Shown one piece after another: positions 43,584 through 52,326 of a stretch of DNA of 64,000 bases (position 1 is the first letter of the stretch; each line of letters starts with the position of its first letter). This stretch comes from Nocardia transvalensis NBRC 15921 (GTDB lineage: Bacteria; Actinomycetota; Actinomycetes; Mycobacteriales; Mycobacteriaceae). The stretch spans positions 17,558-81,557 of the forward strand of contig NZ_BAGL01000018.1 of the NCBI RefSeq assembly GCF_000308875.1, in the 5' to 3' direction. Made by a program: the position numbers and the translations under genes. The notes below the pieces were generated by a model that was not told where the DNA came from, did not search any database, and worked only from the letters and a program-made list of their open reading frames with translations.

Positions 43584-44944
43584 GCCCTCGACGGTAGCTC
43601 GAGCAGCAGATCCACCGCCCGCGCGGCGCTCTGCACCGCGCTCTCCATCGTGGCCGACCAGTCGGTGGCGGTCCAGTCGCCGGCGAGCACGAGCCCGGGC
43701 ACCGAGGTGCGCTGCGGCGGCCGCAGTCCGTGCGTGCCCAGCACCTGCGAGAACGTCGCCTTCGGCATCTTGACCACCTGGGCCGTCACGATATTCGCGT
43801 CCGCCGCGGCCGGATAGTAGCGCCGCAGCAGCGCCATCTGCTCGGCGACGATCTCCTCGTTGCTCTTGTGGATCTGCTCGTAGGCGCCGCTGGTGGTCAG
43901 GCAGTACAGCCAGGCGCGGTCGGTGTCGCGGCCGTGCATGCGCTGGCGGTCGAAGACCTCGTCGATGACGCCGGTCCCGCCGATGAGGGCCTCGAACTCC
44001 GCCTCGGTGCCCAGCGCGCGATCCAGGTACAGGTTGGTGCTGACGATGGGCGTGTACCCCAATTTGTCTGCGGCGGCGTAGATTTCGGCATGCTCTGGCA
44101 GATCGTCCAGCAGCCCGCCGACGGCGGAATTGGGCACCGCGCACACCACCGCGTCGGCGTCCACCACCGTGCCGTCCGCCAGCGACACCCCGGTGACCCG
44201 GTTGTCGGCGATATGGATCCGGCGCGCCACCGCGCGGTAGCGCACATCCACGCCGCGCCGCTCGAACAGGGCGAGCGCGCCGTCGATGTAGAGGGTGTCC
44301 AGGTCCACGGTCGGATAGCCGATGGAGACCGGGATGCGGTGTTTGATCCCCAGCCGCAGGCCCGTCGCCATCACGTCGGCGAAGGCCTTCGCCGATTCCC
44401 GCTGCACCGGTTCGGCCGCGATGCCCAGGGCCAGCCAGTCCCACAGCGCCTCACGGGCGGTGGCGGGCATGCCGACCCGCTGGAACCACTCTTCGGTGGT
44501 GATATCGGCCAGATCGGCGGGCTGGCGCAGGCACTGGCGGCCCAGCCGGACGGTCGCGCGGGCCGCGCGGAGCCGATCGAGCACGCTCGCGGACGGGTGC
44601 GCCCCGAACAGGGCCTTGATCGCCGTGGGGCCCGAGGTGGCCATGACCGCCTTGCGGCCGTCCGGCCAGCGCAGGGTCGCGCGCTTGGGGAAGGCGACGA
44701 ACTGCCGGGTGCCGACGGTCTCGAGGTAGCGGAACAGATGGTCGTAGCCGCTGGCGATCACGTGCTGGCCGTTGTCGGGAACGTCCTGCACCGCCTCGGC
44801 CCGCATGGCCTGGGTGCGCCCGCCGAGCCGCCCGCGGCGCTCCAGCAGGGTGACCTGTTTCCCGGCCTCGGCCAGCCAGACCGCGGCGGCGAGTCCGGCC
44901 AGGCCGCCGCCGACGACCACGTAACGACGCGGATCCTCACCCAT
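43580..44944 (-). CDS. HpnE/phytoene desaturase-like FAD amine oxidase
   Basis: This 454-residue flavoprotein has the FAD motif YVVVGGGLAGLAAAVWLAEAG, the GRLGGRTQ arginine-containing loop and the C-terminal LAGDWTATDWSATMESAVQSA. The NGQHVIASGYDHLFRYLE segment matches hydroxysqualene dehydroxylase (HpnE) and its relatives. A role in isoprenoid or carotenoid metabolism is possible, but no squalene or phytoene synthase gene is nearby. The ATG has a GAGGAG ribosome-binding site. The promoter carries an inverted repeat for the co-transcribed TetR regulator. Confidence 0.82.
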   Translation of the reverse strand: MGEDPRRYVVVGGGLAGLAAAVWLAEAGKQVTLLERRGRLGGRTQAMRAEAVQDVPDNGQHVIASGYDHLFRYLETVGTRQFVAFPKRATLRWPDGRKAVMATSGPTAIKALFGAHPSASVLDRLRAARATVRLGRQCLRQPADLADITTEEWFQRVGMPATAREALWDWLALGIAAEPVQRESAKAFADVMATGLRLGIKHRIPVSIGYPTVDLDTLYIDGALALFERRGVDVRYRAVARRIHIADNRVTGVSLADGTVVDADAVVCAVPNSAVGGLLDDLPEHAEIYAAADKLGYTPIVSTNLYLDRALGTEAEFEALIGGTGVIDEVFDRQRMHGRDTDRAWLYCLTTSGAYEQIHKSNEEIVAEQMALLRRYYPAAADANIVTAQVVKMPKATFSQVLGTHGLRPPQRTSVPGLVLAGDWTATDWSATMESAVQSAARAVDLLLELPSRA

Positions 44945-44959
44945 GACAGGCTCCTCACC

Positions 44960-45003
44960 TAACTAACAAAATGTAAGTTAAGCGAGGTGCGGTGTGCGGT
45001 CAA
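44960..45003 (-). promoter_or_regulatory. Promoter and TetR-type operator of the HpnE-like operon
   Basis: On the minus strand TTGACC (45003-44998), a 17-nt spacer and TAACTT (44980-44975) form a promoter. The inverted repeat TAACTTAC-ATTTT-GTTAGTTA (44980-44960, one mismatch between arms) overlaps the -10 box. A bound TetR dimer would block RNA polymerase. The encoded TetR is the natural candidate. Confidence 0.68.
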
Positions 45004-45032
45004 GGGTTTCGGCAGAGGTCGGCGCGAAGGTC

Positions 45033-45206
45033 TCAGCGCGGCGCGGTGACGCCCGGGGGTTGCTGTCCGGTGGGCCGGGAGACGTTGCCGTGTGGATGGT
45101 GATGCTGGAGCAGCAGGCAGGAGAAGAAGACGGTCGCCATCGTCGCGACCGTGGCGATCAGAACCTGGGTCGCAATGCCGCTACGCCGGGCCGTGGTGGC
45201 CGCCAT
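45033..45206 (-). CDS. Small single-pass membrane protein, His-rich tail
   Basis: This is a 57-residue protein with a basic start (MAATTARRSG) and one transmembrane helix (about residues 12-33). The helix is followed by LLLQHHHPHGNVSRP and a Pro-rich end. ATG 45206 is supported by AGGAG 5 nt upstream. A small His cluster directly after the helix could bind metal, but no family is recognised. It lies between the HpnE operon and the DNA glycosylase gene and may be independent. Confidence 0.55.
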   Translation of the reverse strand: MAATTARRSGIATQVLIATVATMATVFFSCLLLQHHHPHGNVSRPTGQQPPGVTAPR

Positions 45207-45335
45207 GCCTGCTCCTATAGTCGGTTCCGATCGGTCGGTCGCTGGGACTGTCGGTCCGACTCGTTGAAATGTTAGCAATCGGGTGGCTAAAAGCGTCCGG
45301 ACCGGCCGGTCCGTCCCGCGTGTTCGGCCCGGCCG

Positions 45336-46106
45336 TCAGCGCTCGCCGGGTGCCGGTTGGCAGCGCGGGCAGAAGTAGATGCCGCGATCCGCGCGGGTGG
45401 CGGTCTCGTCGCCGAGCAGATGGACGACCATCCCCGTGCCGCAGCGTCGGCACGGCTGTCGCTGCCGGCCGTAGGCGAGGGCGCGCCAGGGCGGCTCGTG
45501 GGCGGCCTTGGTGAGGACCCGGTGCGCCTCGTCGACGAGCCCCGGCAGATCATCGATCGCGGCGACCGGAGCGGCCGGATGGACCCGGCGCAGGAAGCAG
45601 ATCTCGCTGCGGTAGATATTGCCGATTCCGGCGAGATTGCGCTGGTCGAGCAGGGCTAGACCGATCGGCTGATCCGGGTGGCCGGACAGTCGGCGGACCG
45701 CCTCGGCGGCATCCCAGTTGGGGCCCAGCAGGTCTGGGCCGAGGTGGTCGACGGCGGTGTGTTCGTCGGCGCGGCGCAGCACCTCGACCAGTCCCAGGGA
45801 GAAGCCCACGGCCTCGGCGTCGTCGGTGGCGAGGATCAGGCGGGCGGTGAAACCGGGTTTGGTCCACCGCTGCCCGGGCCGGTACACCCGCCACGTTCCC
45901 TCCATCTTGAGGTGCGTGTGGATGCTGACCGTCGGCGTCCGGATGAACAGATGTTTGCCGTAACTGCCGACCTCTTCGACCTCTTGGCCCCGGAGATCGA
46001 GCGTCGCGTACCGCGGAACTCGGAAATCGCTGCGCGTCAGCTTCTTTCCAGCTATCGCTCGGTGGAGTCGTGCGGCGGCGAGATAGACGGTGTCACCCTC
46101 CGGCAC
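45336..46106 (-). CDS. nei: Fpg/Nei-family DNA glycosylase (endonuclease VIII-like)
   Basis: This bifunctional DNA glycosylase/AP lyase removes oxidised bases. The 256-residue protein starts PEGDTV, giving the catalytic N-terminal Pro1 and Glu2 after Met removal. It contains the helix-two-turn-helix with RNLAGIGNIYRSEI and ends with a zinc finger (CRRCGTGMVV...YFCPRC). The GTG start is required to expose the catalytic proline. It lies next to lhr as in M. tuberculosis (Rv3297-Rv3296), a pairing that suggests a shared DNA repair role. Confidence 0.93.
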   Translation of the reverse strand: MPEGDTVYLAAARLHRAIAGKKLTRSDFRVPRYATLDLRGQEVEEVGSYGKHLFIRTPTVSIHTHLKMEGTWRVYRPGQRWTKPGFTARLILATDDAEAVGFSLGLVEVLRRADEHTAVDHLGPDLLGPNWDAAEAVRRLSGHPDQPIGLALLDQRNLAGIGNIYRSEICFLRRVHPAAPVAAIDDLPGLVDEAHRVLTKAAHEPPWRALAYGRQRQPCRRCGTGMVVHLLGDETATRADRGIYFCPRCQPAPGER

Positions 46107-46187
46107 GGCGGCCTCGCCGGTGAGTAACAGAATTACTTGGCGGCCAGCCGGTTTCGCGTCGTGCGCCGGATATGTGAGGGTGGCCGG

Positions 46188-49100
46188 TCATGGCCGGCTC
46201 CGTAATCGGAAGCCGCGCGGGGTCGTCGCGAATCCCGCCTCGGTGAGGAAGGCGGCGAACGTGTTGCCGTGCACGGACTCTCCGTCCACCCGATCGATCA
46301 CCAGGGAGTCGACCCGGCGGTCGTGCACGAGCCCGGCGAGAGCCGCGGCGGCGAGGGTGCGGACCTCGGGACGCTCGGTGAAGGTGAGCAGGGTCTTACC
46401 GCCGCGCTCCAGATACAGGACGAGTTCGCCGTCCACGAGCACCACGAGGGCGCCGGCCTTCCGGCCCGGGCGGTGCCCGCCGCCCTCGGGCCCCTTCGGC
46501 CACGGGAGGGCCGCGCCGTACGGGTTGGCCGGATCGCAGGCGGCCAGGGCGAGCGCGACGCTCGGAGTCTTCTCGGTGCGCTCGGTGTCGAACGAGCGCA
46601 ACCGGTCCACCACGTCGGTCGTCGAGAACTGCGCGCCGCCCAGGGAATCGACGAAATAGCCGCGGCGGCAGCGCCCCCGGTCCTCGAATTCGGTGAGTAC
46701 GCGGTACATCAGCGCGAAACCACCCGGCACCCCTTCGCCCTGGACCGCGCCCCGGGTGAGGACCCCGTACCGCTCCAGGAGCAGGTCCGCCGTCGCGTGG
46801 GCGCGAACGGTGTTGTCCGCCACGCGTTCCGGAAGCAAGGACCAGCGTCCGGCCACCGCCGGAGGCCCGGTCCGGCTCGGCATGCTCGCTCTCGGCAGGT
46901 ACGCCCGCCCCCGCGGGGTGCGCCTGGGTGTGCGATGCGCGGTGGTGCTGCGAGTGGTCCCCCACAGCATGGCCCGCACCGGCGCGAAGGTATCTCCTGC
47001 GACGTAACCGGCCCAGACCAGCTCCCACAGCGCCGCCGTCACCGCGGCGTCATCGAGCAGGCCGGTGGAATCGGAGAGCTGGCGGAAGAAGTAGGCCCCG
47101 CCGGTGCCGGGCACGACGTGGACGCGGGCTTGGGTGTCGGTGGGTTGTGCGCCTTCGTCGGCTGCGCTCGAAGCGGTGCGAGTGTTATTGGGAGGGTGCG
47201 CTGTCGGTGGCGTGCGGTCCCCGGAGAGGTTTGTTGTCAGTGACGTGTGCTCCCCAGCTGGGTGCGCTGTCGGTGGCGTGCTTTTCTCGGGGTGGTCGGA
47301 GGTGGGCGTGCCGGAGGATGCTCGTCGCGTGTTGGCTCGGTCCTGCGTTGAGTCTGTCTGGTGTGCAGGTGATTCCGGGATGACCGTGGCGCCGAGCGCT
47401 AGCAGTAGCTGGAGCTGGGTTTCGGTGAAATCGATGGTGTCAGGCGGGGGGAGGGTCAGGCCTGCCTGGTCGGCAGGGTGCAGCGCGATCCAGCCGTCCT
47501 TGGCGGTGATGGAGCCGTGGCCGGACCAGATCACCTCGCCGGTGGCCATCAGCTCGTCGAGCATGGCGGGGGAGTAGTCGCGGACTCGGGTGGGGAGGAT
47601 CAGTGATTCCCAGGCCGAGGCCGGGATCGGTACGCCCGCAAGCTGTTCCACCACGGCGGCGACGCCGTCGACACCGCGCAGATCGCCGCCGACGTGCTGC
47701 CAGGACGGGAGGAAGCGGGCGAATGCCGCTGTCGCGACCGGCTCCACCTCCTTGCGCGCGGCGGCCAGTGACCGCCGCCGCAGGCGCCGCAGCACCTGGG
47801 CGTCGCACCATTCGGCGCCGGACGATCCGGGCGTGAATTCGCCCTCCACCACCCGCTTCTCGCCCGCCAGGCGATGCAGGGCGGTGGCGGCGACGGCCGC
47901 GCCGAGGCCGAAACGGCGAGCCACCGCGTCGAGCGTGAACGGGCCGTGGGTGCGGGCGTAGCGGCCGACCAGATCGCCCAGCGGATCGGCGACGGGTTCG
48001 ATGAAGGCGGCGGGTGTGCCGATGGGCAGGGGAACCCCGAGCGCGTCGCGCAGCCGCGCCGCATCCTCCACCGCTGCCCACCAGTGCTGCCCGGCGAACG
48101 AAACCTCCAGGGCGCGACGGGCTTTCGACAGCTCCTCGAACCACGGCCGCGGATCGTCGAGGCAGCGGGCGGCGGCCTCCTCGGCGGTGAGCGGGCCCAG
48201 CAGGCGCAGCAGGTCGGCCAGCCCCTCCACGTCCCGCGCCTGCCGTTCCGGGGTGAGGCGCTGCAACTCGCGCTCGGTCTGTTCGAGGACCTCCGCGTCC
48301 AGCAGCTCGCGCAATTCGACGCGGCCGAGCAGTTCGGCGAGGAGCGACGAGTCCAGCGACAGCGCGGCCGCGCGGCGTTCCGCGAGCGGGCTGTCGCCCT
48401 CGTACATGAACTGGCCGATGTAGTCGAACAGCAGCGCGTTGGCGAACGGCGACGGCGTGGCGGTCTCCACCTCCACCAGCCGCAGCTTGCGGCGGGCCAC
48501 ATTCACCAGCAGCTCTCGCAGCGACCCGAGGTCGTACACGTCCTGCAGGCATTCCCGCACCGTCTCCAGCAACATCGGGAAATCCGGGAATTTGCGTGCC
48601 ACGTCCAGCAGCTGGGCCGCGCGCTGGCGCTGCTGCCACAGCGGCGCGCGACGGCCGGGATCGCGGCGGGGCAGCAGGAGCGCCCGCGCCGAGCACTCCC
48701 GGAACCGGGACGCGAACAGCGCCGAGCCGCCGACCTGCTCGGTGACGATCTCGTCGATCTCGTCGGGTTCGAAGACGAACAGTTCCGCGCCGGGCGGGTC
48801 GTCGGTGGTATCGGGCAGCCGGACGACGATGCCGTCGTCGGAGGCCGTCGGCGCGGCATCCACGCCGAACCGCTCCCGCAGCCGCGACCCGACGGCCAGC
48901 GCCCAAGGGGCATGCACCGGAAGCCCGTACGGCGAATGCAGGATCAGCCGCCAGTCGCCCAGCTCGTCGCGGAAACGTTCCACCAGCAGGGTGCGGTCGG
49001 TGGGCAGATGCCCGGTGGCCTGCCGCTGCTCGGACAGCAGGGAGACCAGATTGGCTGTCGCGAAATCGTCCAGCCCGGCGGCGTGCGTGACCTGTTCCAA

Positions 49101-51011
49101 GTCGGTCAGCGTGGCGGCCTTCGCCCCGGATTTCTCTGCGGGGGAATTCTGTTGCCCACGTTCCACCGCCTGGCTCGCTTTACGGACGAATTCACCGAGG
49201 GCCGCGCCCAATTCGGCCGGGCGGCCCAGGGAATCGCCGTGCCAGAACGGCAGCCGTCCCGGTAGGCCGAACGCGGGGGTCACGAGGACCCGGTCGTGGG
49301 TGATCTCCTCGATGCGCCAGCTCGTCGCGCCGAGGGCGAAGACATCGCCGACGCGCGACTCGTAGACCATCTCCTCGTCGAGTTCGCCTACGCGCGAGGC
49401 TTTTTCGCCGACCATGAACACCGGGAACAGGCCACGGTCGGGGATCGCGCCGCCGGAGGTCACCGCCAGGCGCTGCGCGCCGGGGCGTCCGGTGAGGGTG
49501 CCGGCGTCGCGGTCCCACACCACGCGGGGCCGCAGTTCGGCGAATTCGTCGGAGGGATACCGGCCCGACAGCAGGTCGAGGACCGACTCGTAGGCCGATC
49601 GCGGCAGCGTCGCGTAACTGCCCGTGCCACGGACGGTGTCGAACCAGGTGTCGGCGTCGATCGGCTCCAGCGCGCAGGCCGCCACCGTCTGCTGGGCGAG
49701 GATGTCCAGCGGGTGGGTGGGAATGCGCAACTCCTCGATCTGGCCGGCCGTCATGCGCATCGACGCCACCGCGCAATGGATGACGTCGGTGCGGTGCTTC
49801 GGGAAGATCACGCCGCGGGAGATCTCGCCGACCTGATGCCCGGCCCGGCCGACCCGCTGCAACCCGCTCGCCACCGACGGCGGCGCCTCGACCTGCACCA
49901 CGAGATCGACCGCGCCCATATCGATGCCGAGTTCCAGGCTGCTGGTCGCGACCACGCAGCGCAGCCGGCCGCTCTTGAGGTCGTCCTCGATCAGCGCGCG
50001 CTGTTCCTTGCTCACCGACCCGTGGTGGGCGCGGGCCAGCAGCGCCGAACCACCGTGGCTCACCGCGCTCGGCGTGCCCAGCTGCGAGGGCACGTCGTGG
50101 TCGGTCTCGACGGTTTCGCCGACCCGTTCGGCGTACGCCTCGTTCAGCCGGGCCGTCAGCCGTTCGGACAGCCGCCGCGAATTCGCGAAGACGATGGAGG
50201 AGCGGTGCTCCAGCACCAGGTCCACGATCGCCGAATCGACGTGTGGCCAGATCGAACCGGGCTGGTCGGAGTCGCCCGCCTCGTCCGGTTCGGTCATATC
50301 GGCGACGGGTACGCGGACCGACAGGTCGAATGTCTTCGGTGCCGGGGGTGACACGATGGTGATCGGGGCCGTGCCCACCAGGAACCGGCCGACCTCCTCC
50401 GGCGGCCGCACCGTCGCCGACAGACCGATCCGCTGGGCGGGGCGCTCGGTCATCAGGTCCAGCCGGGCCAGCGAAAGCGCCAGGTGCGCACCGCGTTTGG
50501 AGCCCGCGATGGCGTGCACCTCGTCCACGATCACGGTGTGGACCTCGGCCAGCGACTCGCGCGCGGCGGAGGTCAGCATGAGGAACAGCGACTCCGGCGT
50601 GGTGATCAGGATGTCGGGCGGGGTGCGCTGCATGGAGCGGCGGGCCGCGGCCGTGGTGTCGCCGGAGCGCACGCCGACGCTGATCTCCGGCGCCGGCAGC
50701 CCGAGCCGCTTGGCCGTCTGCGTCACGCCGACAAGGGGGGCACGCAGGTTGCGTTCGACGTCGACCGCCAGCGCCTTGAGCGGTGAGATGTAGAGCACCG
50801 ACGTCTTGCGCGGGGCGTCCGACGGTTCGCGCGCGGCCAGCCGGTCGATGGCCCACAGGAAGGCCGACAGCGTCTTACCGGACCCCGTCGGCGCGACGAC
50901 CAGCGTGTGTTCCCCGGCCGAGATGGCCTTCCACGCGCCCAGCTGCGCGGCCGTCGGCGCCGGGAAGGCGCCGTCGAACCACTCCTGAGTGGGGCGGGAG
51001 AACTGGTCCAT
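46188..51011 (-). CDS. lhr: Lhr-type ATP-dependent DNA helicase
   Basis: This 1607-residue superfamily 2 helicase is the founding bacterial type (Lhr-Core plus a long C-terminal domain), a 3'-5' translocase for DNA repair. The N-terminal core has WFDGAFPAPTAAQLGAW (Q-like), APTGSGKT (motif I), DEVH (motif II), GLSATV (III), and QRVGRAGHQVG (VI). The winged-helix and Lhr-specific domains follow. Compared with the usual length it carries an extra low-complexity stretch at about residues 1207-1294 (47130-47390), made of 11-residue repeats rich in Thr, Pro and His. ATG 51011 has CACACT 6 nt upstream, possibly a leaderless start; GTG 51026 is an alternative. Confidence 0.94.
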   Translation of the reverse strand: MDQFSRPTQEWFDGAFPAPTAAQLGAWKAISAGEHTLVVAPTGSGKTLSAFLWAIDRLAAREPSDAPRKTSVLYISPLKALAVDVERNLRAPLVGVTQTAKRLGLPAPEISVGVRSGDTTAAARRSMQRTPPDILITTPESLFLMLTSAARESLAEVHTVIVDEVHAIAGSKRGAHLALSLARLDLMTERPAQRIGLSATVRPPEEVGRFLVGTAPITIVSPPAPKTFDLSVRVPVADMTEPDEAGDSDQPGSIWPHVDSAIVDLVLEHRSSIVFANSRRLSERLTARLNEAYAERVGETVETDHDVPSQLGTPSAVSHGGSALLARAHHGSVSKEQRALIEDDLKSGRLRCVVATSSLELGIDMGAVDLVVQVEAPPSVASGLQRVGRAGHQVGEISRGVIFPKHRTDVIHCAVASMRMTAGQIEELRIPTHPLDILAQQTVAACALEPIDADTWFDTVRGTGSYATLPRSAYESVLDLLSGRYPSDEFAELRPRVVWDRDAGTLTGRPGAQRLAVTSGGAIPDRGLFPVFMVGEKASRVGELDEEMVYESRVGDVFALGATSWRIEEITHDRVLVTPAFGLPGRLPFWHGDSLGRPAELGAALGEFVRKASQAVERGQQNSPAEKSGAKAATLTDLEQVTHAAGLDDFATANLVSLLSEQRQATGHLPTDRTLLVERFRDELGDWRLILHSPYGLPVHAPWALAVGSRLRERFGVDAAPTASDDGIVVRLPDTTDDPPGAELFVFEPDEIDEIVTEQVGGSALFASRFRECSARALLLPRRDPGRRAPLWQQRQRAAQLLDVARKFPDFPMLLETVRECLQDVYDLGSLRELLVNVARRKLRLVEVETATPSPFANALLFDYIGQFMYEGDSPLAERRAAALSLDSSLLAELLGRVELRELLDAEVLEQTERELQRLTPERQARDVEGLADLLRLLGPLTAEEAAARCLDDPRPWFEELSKARRALEVSFAGQHWWAAVEDAARLRDALGVPLPIGTPAAFIEPVADPLGDLVGRYARTHGPFTLDAVARRFGLGAAVAATALHRLAGEKRVVEGEFTPGSSGAEWCDAQVLRRLRRRSLAAARKEVEPVATAAFARFLPSWQHVGGDLRGVDGVAAVVEQLAGVPIPASAWESLILPTRVRDYSPAMLDELMATGEVIWSGHGSITAKDGWIALHPADQAGLTLPPPDTIDFTETQLQLLLALGATVIPESPAHQTDSTQDRANTRRASSGTPTSDHPEKSTPPTAHPAGEHTSLTTNLSGDRTPPTAHPPNNTRTASSAADEGAQPTDTQARVHVVPGTGGAYFFRQLSDSTGLLDDAAVTAALWELVWAGYVAGDTFAPVRAMLWGTTRSTTAHRTPRRTPRGRAYLPRASMPSRTGPPAVAGRWSLLPERVADNTVRAHATADLLLERYGVLTRGAVQGEGVPGGFALMYRVLTEFEDRGRCRRGYFVDSLGGAQFSTTDVVDRLRSFDTERTEKTPSVALALAACDPANPYGAALPWPKGPEGGGHRPGRKAGALVVLVDGELVLYLERGGKTLLTFTERPEVRTLAAAALAGLVHDRRVDSLVIDRVDGESVHGNTFAAFLTEAGFATTPRGFRLRSRP
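47195..47293. repeat. In-frame 33-bp minisatellite inside lhr
   Basis: Units of 33 bp begin at 47195, 47228 and 47261. The first and third share an identical 21-bp segment starting GGTGCGCTGTCGGTGGCGTG, and the second is degenerate. They encode 11-residue repeats of TPPTAHP type in the linker of Lhr. The length is a multiple of three, so copy number change would keep the frame. Confidence 0.75.
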
Positions 51012-51119
51012 GGCCCCAGTGTGCACCCGGGCACCGACAAGCGAGCGCCGCCGGAGACCGGTGGTTAAGGCTCCGCAATCACGGCACGGGGCCGAGCGCT
51101 GGGTCGTACGCTTCCAACC

Positions 51120-51665
51120 GTGCAGAAGGTGCTCCGGGTCGACCTCGTCAGCCACGGCATGACCGAGGCGATGCGCAAGGCACGATTTCCGGTGGACGAA
51201 CCGCTGACCGAGGCCGGCCGGCGGGCCGTCTCCACGGCGGGCCGCCTGCACGCCGCGCGGGTGCTCACCGCTCCCGAGCGCCGCGCCGTCGAGACCGCCG
51301 CGCTACTGGGCCTGCTCGGCGACGAGGACGAGCGGCTGCGCGACCTGGACGCGGGGGCCTGGCGCGGCGGCGAGCTGATGTCGGTGCCGCAGGACGAGCT
51401 GTACGCCTGGCTGACCGATCCGAAGTTCCGCGGGCACGGCGGCGAGGCGGTCATCGACGTCATCGAACGGACCCGCGAGTGGCTCACCGATATCGCGACC
51501 CAGGGCACACCGACCATCGCCATCACCCATCCGGCGGTGATCCGCGCGGCCCTGCTCGTCGCCCTCGACGCACCCGCGAAATCGTTCTGGCGCATCGATA
51601 TTCCGCCGATCAGCGTCACCCGCATGAACTACCGCGACGAGTGGACGTTGCACTTCCGGACGTGA
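51120..51665 (+). CDS. Histidine phosphatase-superfamily protein with altered RHG motif
   Basis: This 181-residue protein has the phosphoglycerate mutase-like fold. At the catalytic N terminus the usual Arg-His-Gly reads Ser-His-Gly (SHG, residues 11-13 in DLVSHGMTEAMR). The second His (THPAVIRAAL) and the acidic loop (ERRAVETAALLG, LRDLDAGAWRGGEL) are kept. Loss of the first Arg may reduce phosphatase activity or change the substrate. TACGCT ends 7 nt before the GTG start with no ribosome-binding site, so translation may be leaderless. It is divergent from lhr and ends 2 bp from the convergent TetR gene. Confidence 0.8.
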   Translation: MQKVLRVDLVSHGMTEAMRKARFPVDEPLTEAGRRAVSTAGRLHAARVLTAPERRAVETAALLGLLGDEDERLRDLDAGAWRGGELMSVPQDELYAWLTDPKFRGHGGEAVIDVIERTREWLTDIATQGTPTIAITHPAVIRAALLVALDAPAKSFWRIDIPPISVTRMNYRDEWTLHFRT

Positions 51666-51667
51666 TC

Positions 51668-52270
51668 TCAGGGCTCCGCCCGGCCCGCGCGCACCAGGGC
51701 CCGGACCGCGTCGGTGATCAGCCCGGCCGGCAGTGACGGATCGATCGCCCGCTGGATGCCAAGCCCCAGGCCCATGCTCAGCACGGTCGTGGCCGCGTCC
51801 TCGGCGGGCATCGGCAACCGCAGCCCGGTCGCCGCGGCGAGATTCTGCAGCAGGGCGGCCACGGTGCCGCGGACCAGGGCCAGGCTCGACACCAGCGCCG
51901 CCTGCAGCTCCGGATCCTCGCGCGCGACGATCGCGAATTCGAATTCGAGCATGGTCCAGCCGACGTCGCCGAGGGTGCGCTCGGCCCAGCCCTGGAAGCG
52001 GGCCAGCCGGTCTTCCAAGTCGCCGCCCACCTCCAGCAACTCGCCGACCTCGGTGAACTTCGTCTCGTGGATATCGGCGAGCACCTCCAGGCACAGCTGG
52101 GACTTGGTGCGGAAATTCGAGTAGACCGCGCCCTTGGAGTAGCCGGCGGCCTCGGCCACCCGCTCCAGGCTGGTGCGCGCGTAGCCCTCGGTGAGGAACA
52201 GCTCGCGCGCGGTGGCCAGCAGGTCCGCACGGGTGCGGGCCTGACTCTCGGACCGGGTCAGTCGTGCCAT
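51668..52270 (-). CDS. TetR-family regulator of the patatin/SDR operon
   Basis: This 200-residue TetR protein has the HTH TSLERVAEAAGYSKGAVYSNFRTKSQLCLEVL and a helical effector domain with a C-terminal region of TetR_C type. ATG 52270 is preceded by TAGAAT 7 nt upstream, which suggests a leaderless mRNA; a longer frame upstream is not used. It is divergent from the patatin gene, with a perfect palindrome between them. It probably represses that operon and itself. The place next to lhr matches the TetR gene Rv3295. Confidence 0.88.
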   Translation of the reverse strand: MARLTRSESQARTRADLLATARELFLTEGYARTSLERVAEAAGYSKGAVYSNFRTKSQLCLEVLADIHETKFTEVGELLEVGGDLEDRLARFQGWAERTLGDVGWTMLEFEFAIVAREDPELQAALVSSLALVRGTVAALLQNLAAATGLRLPMPAEDAATTVLSMGLGLGIQRAIDPSLPAGLITDAVRALVRAGRAEP

Positions 52271-52277
52271 GCCCAGC

Positions 52278-52321
52278 ATTCTAGGTACCGCCGGATTCCG
52301 AATACCGCCGGTATTTAGATT
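52278..52321. promoter_or_regulatory. Divergent promoters with shared palindromic operator
   Basis: AATACCG-C-CGGTATT (52301-52315) is a perfect inverted repeat. On the right, TAGATT (52316-52321) is the likely -10 box of the patatin gene. On the left, TAGAAT (52283-52278, minus strand) is the likely -10 box of the tetR gene. A further TACCGCCGGA half-like copy lies at 52286-52295. A TetR dimer here could block both promoters. Confidence 0.68.
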
Positions 52322-52326
52322 CTGAT

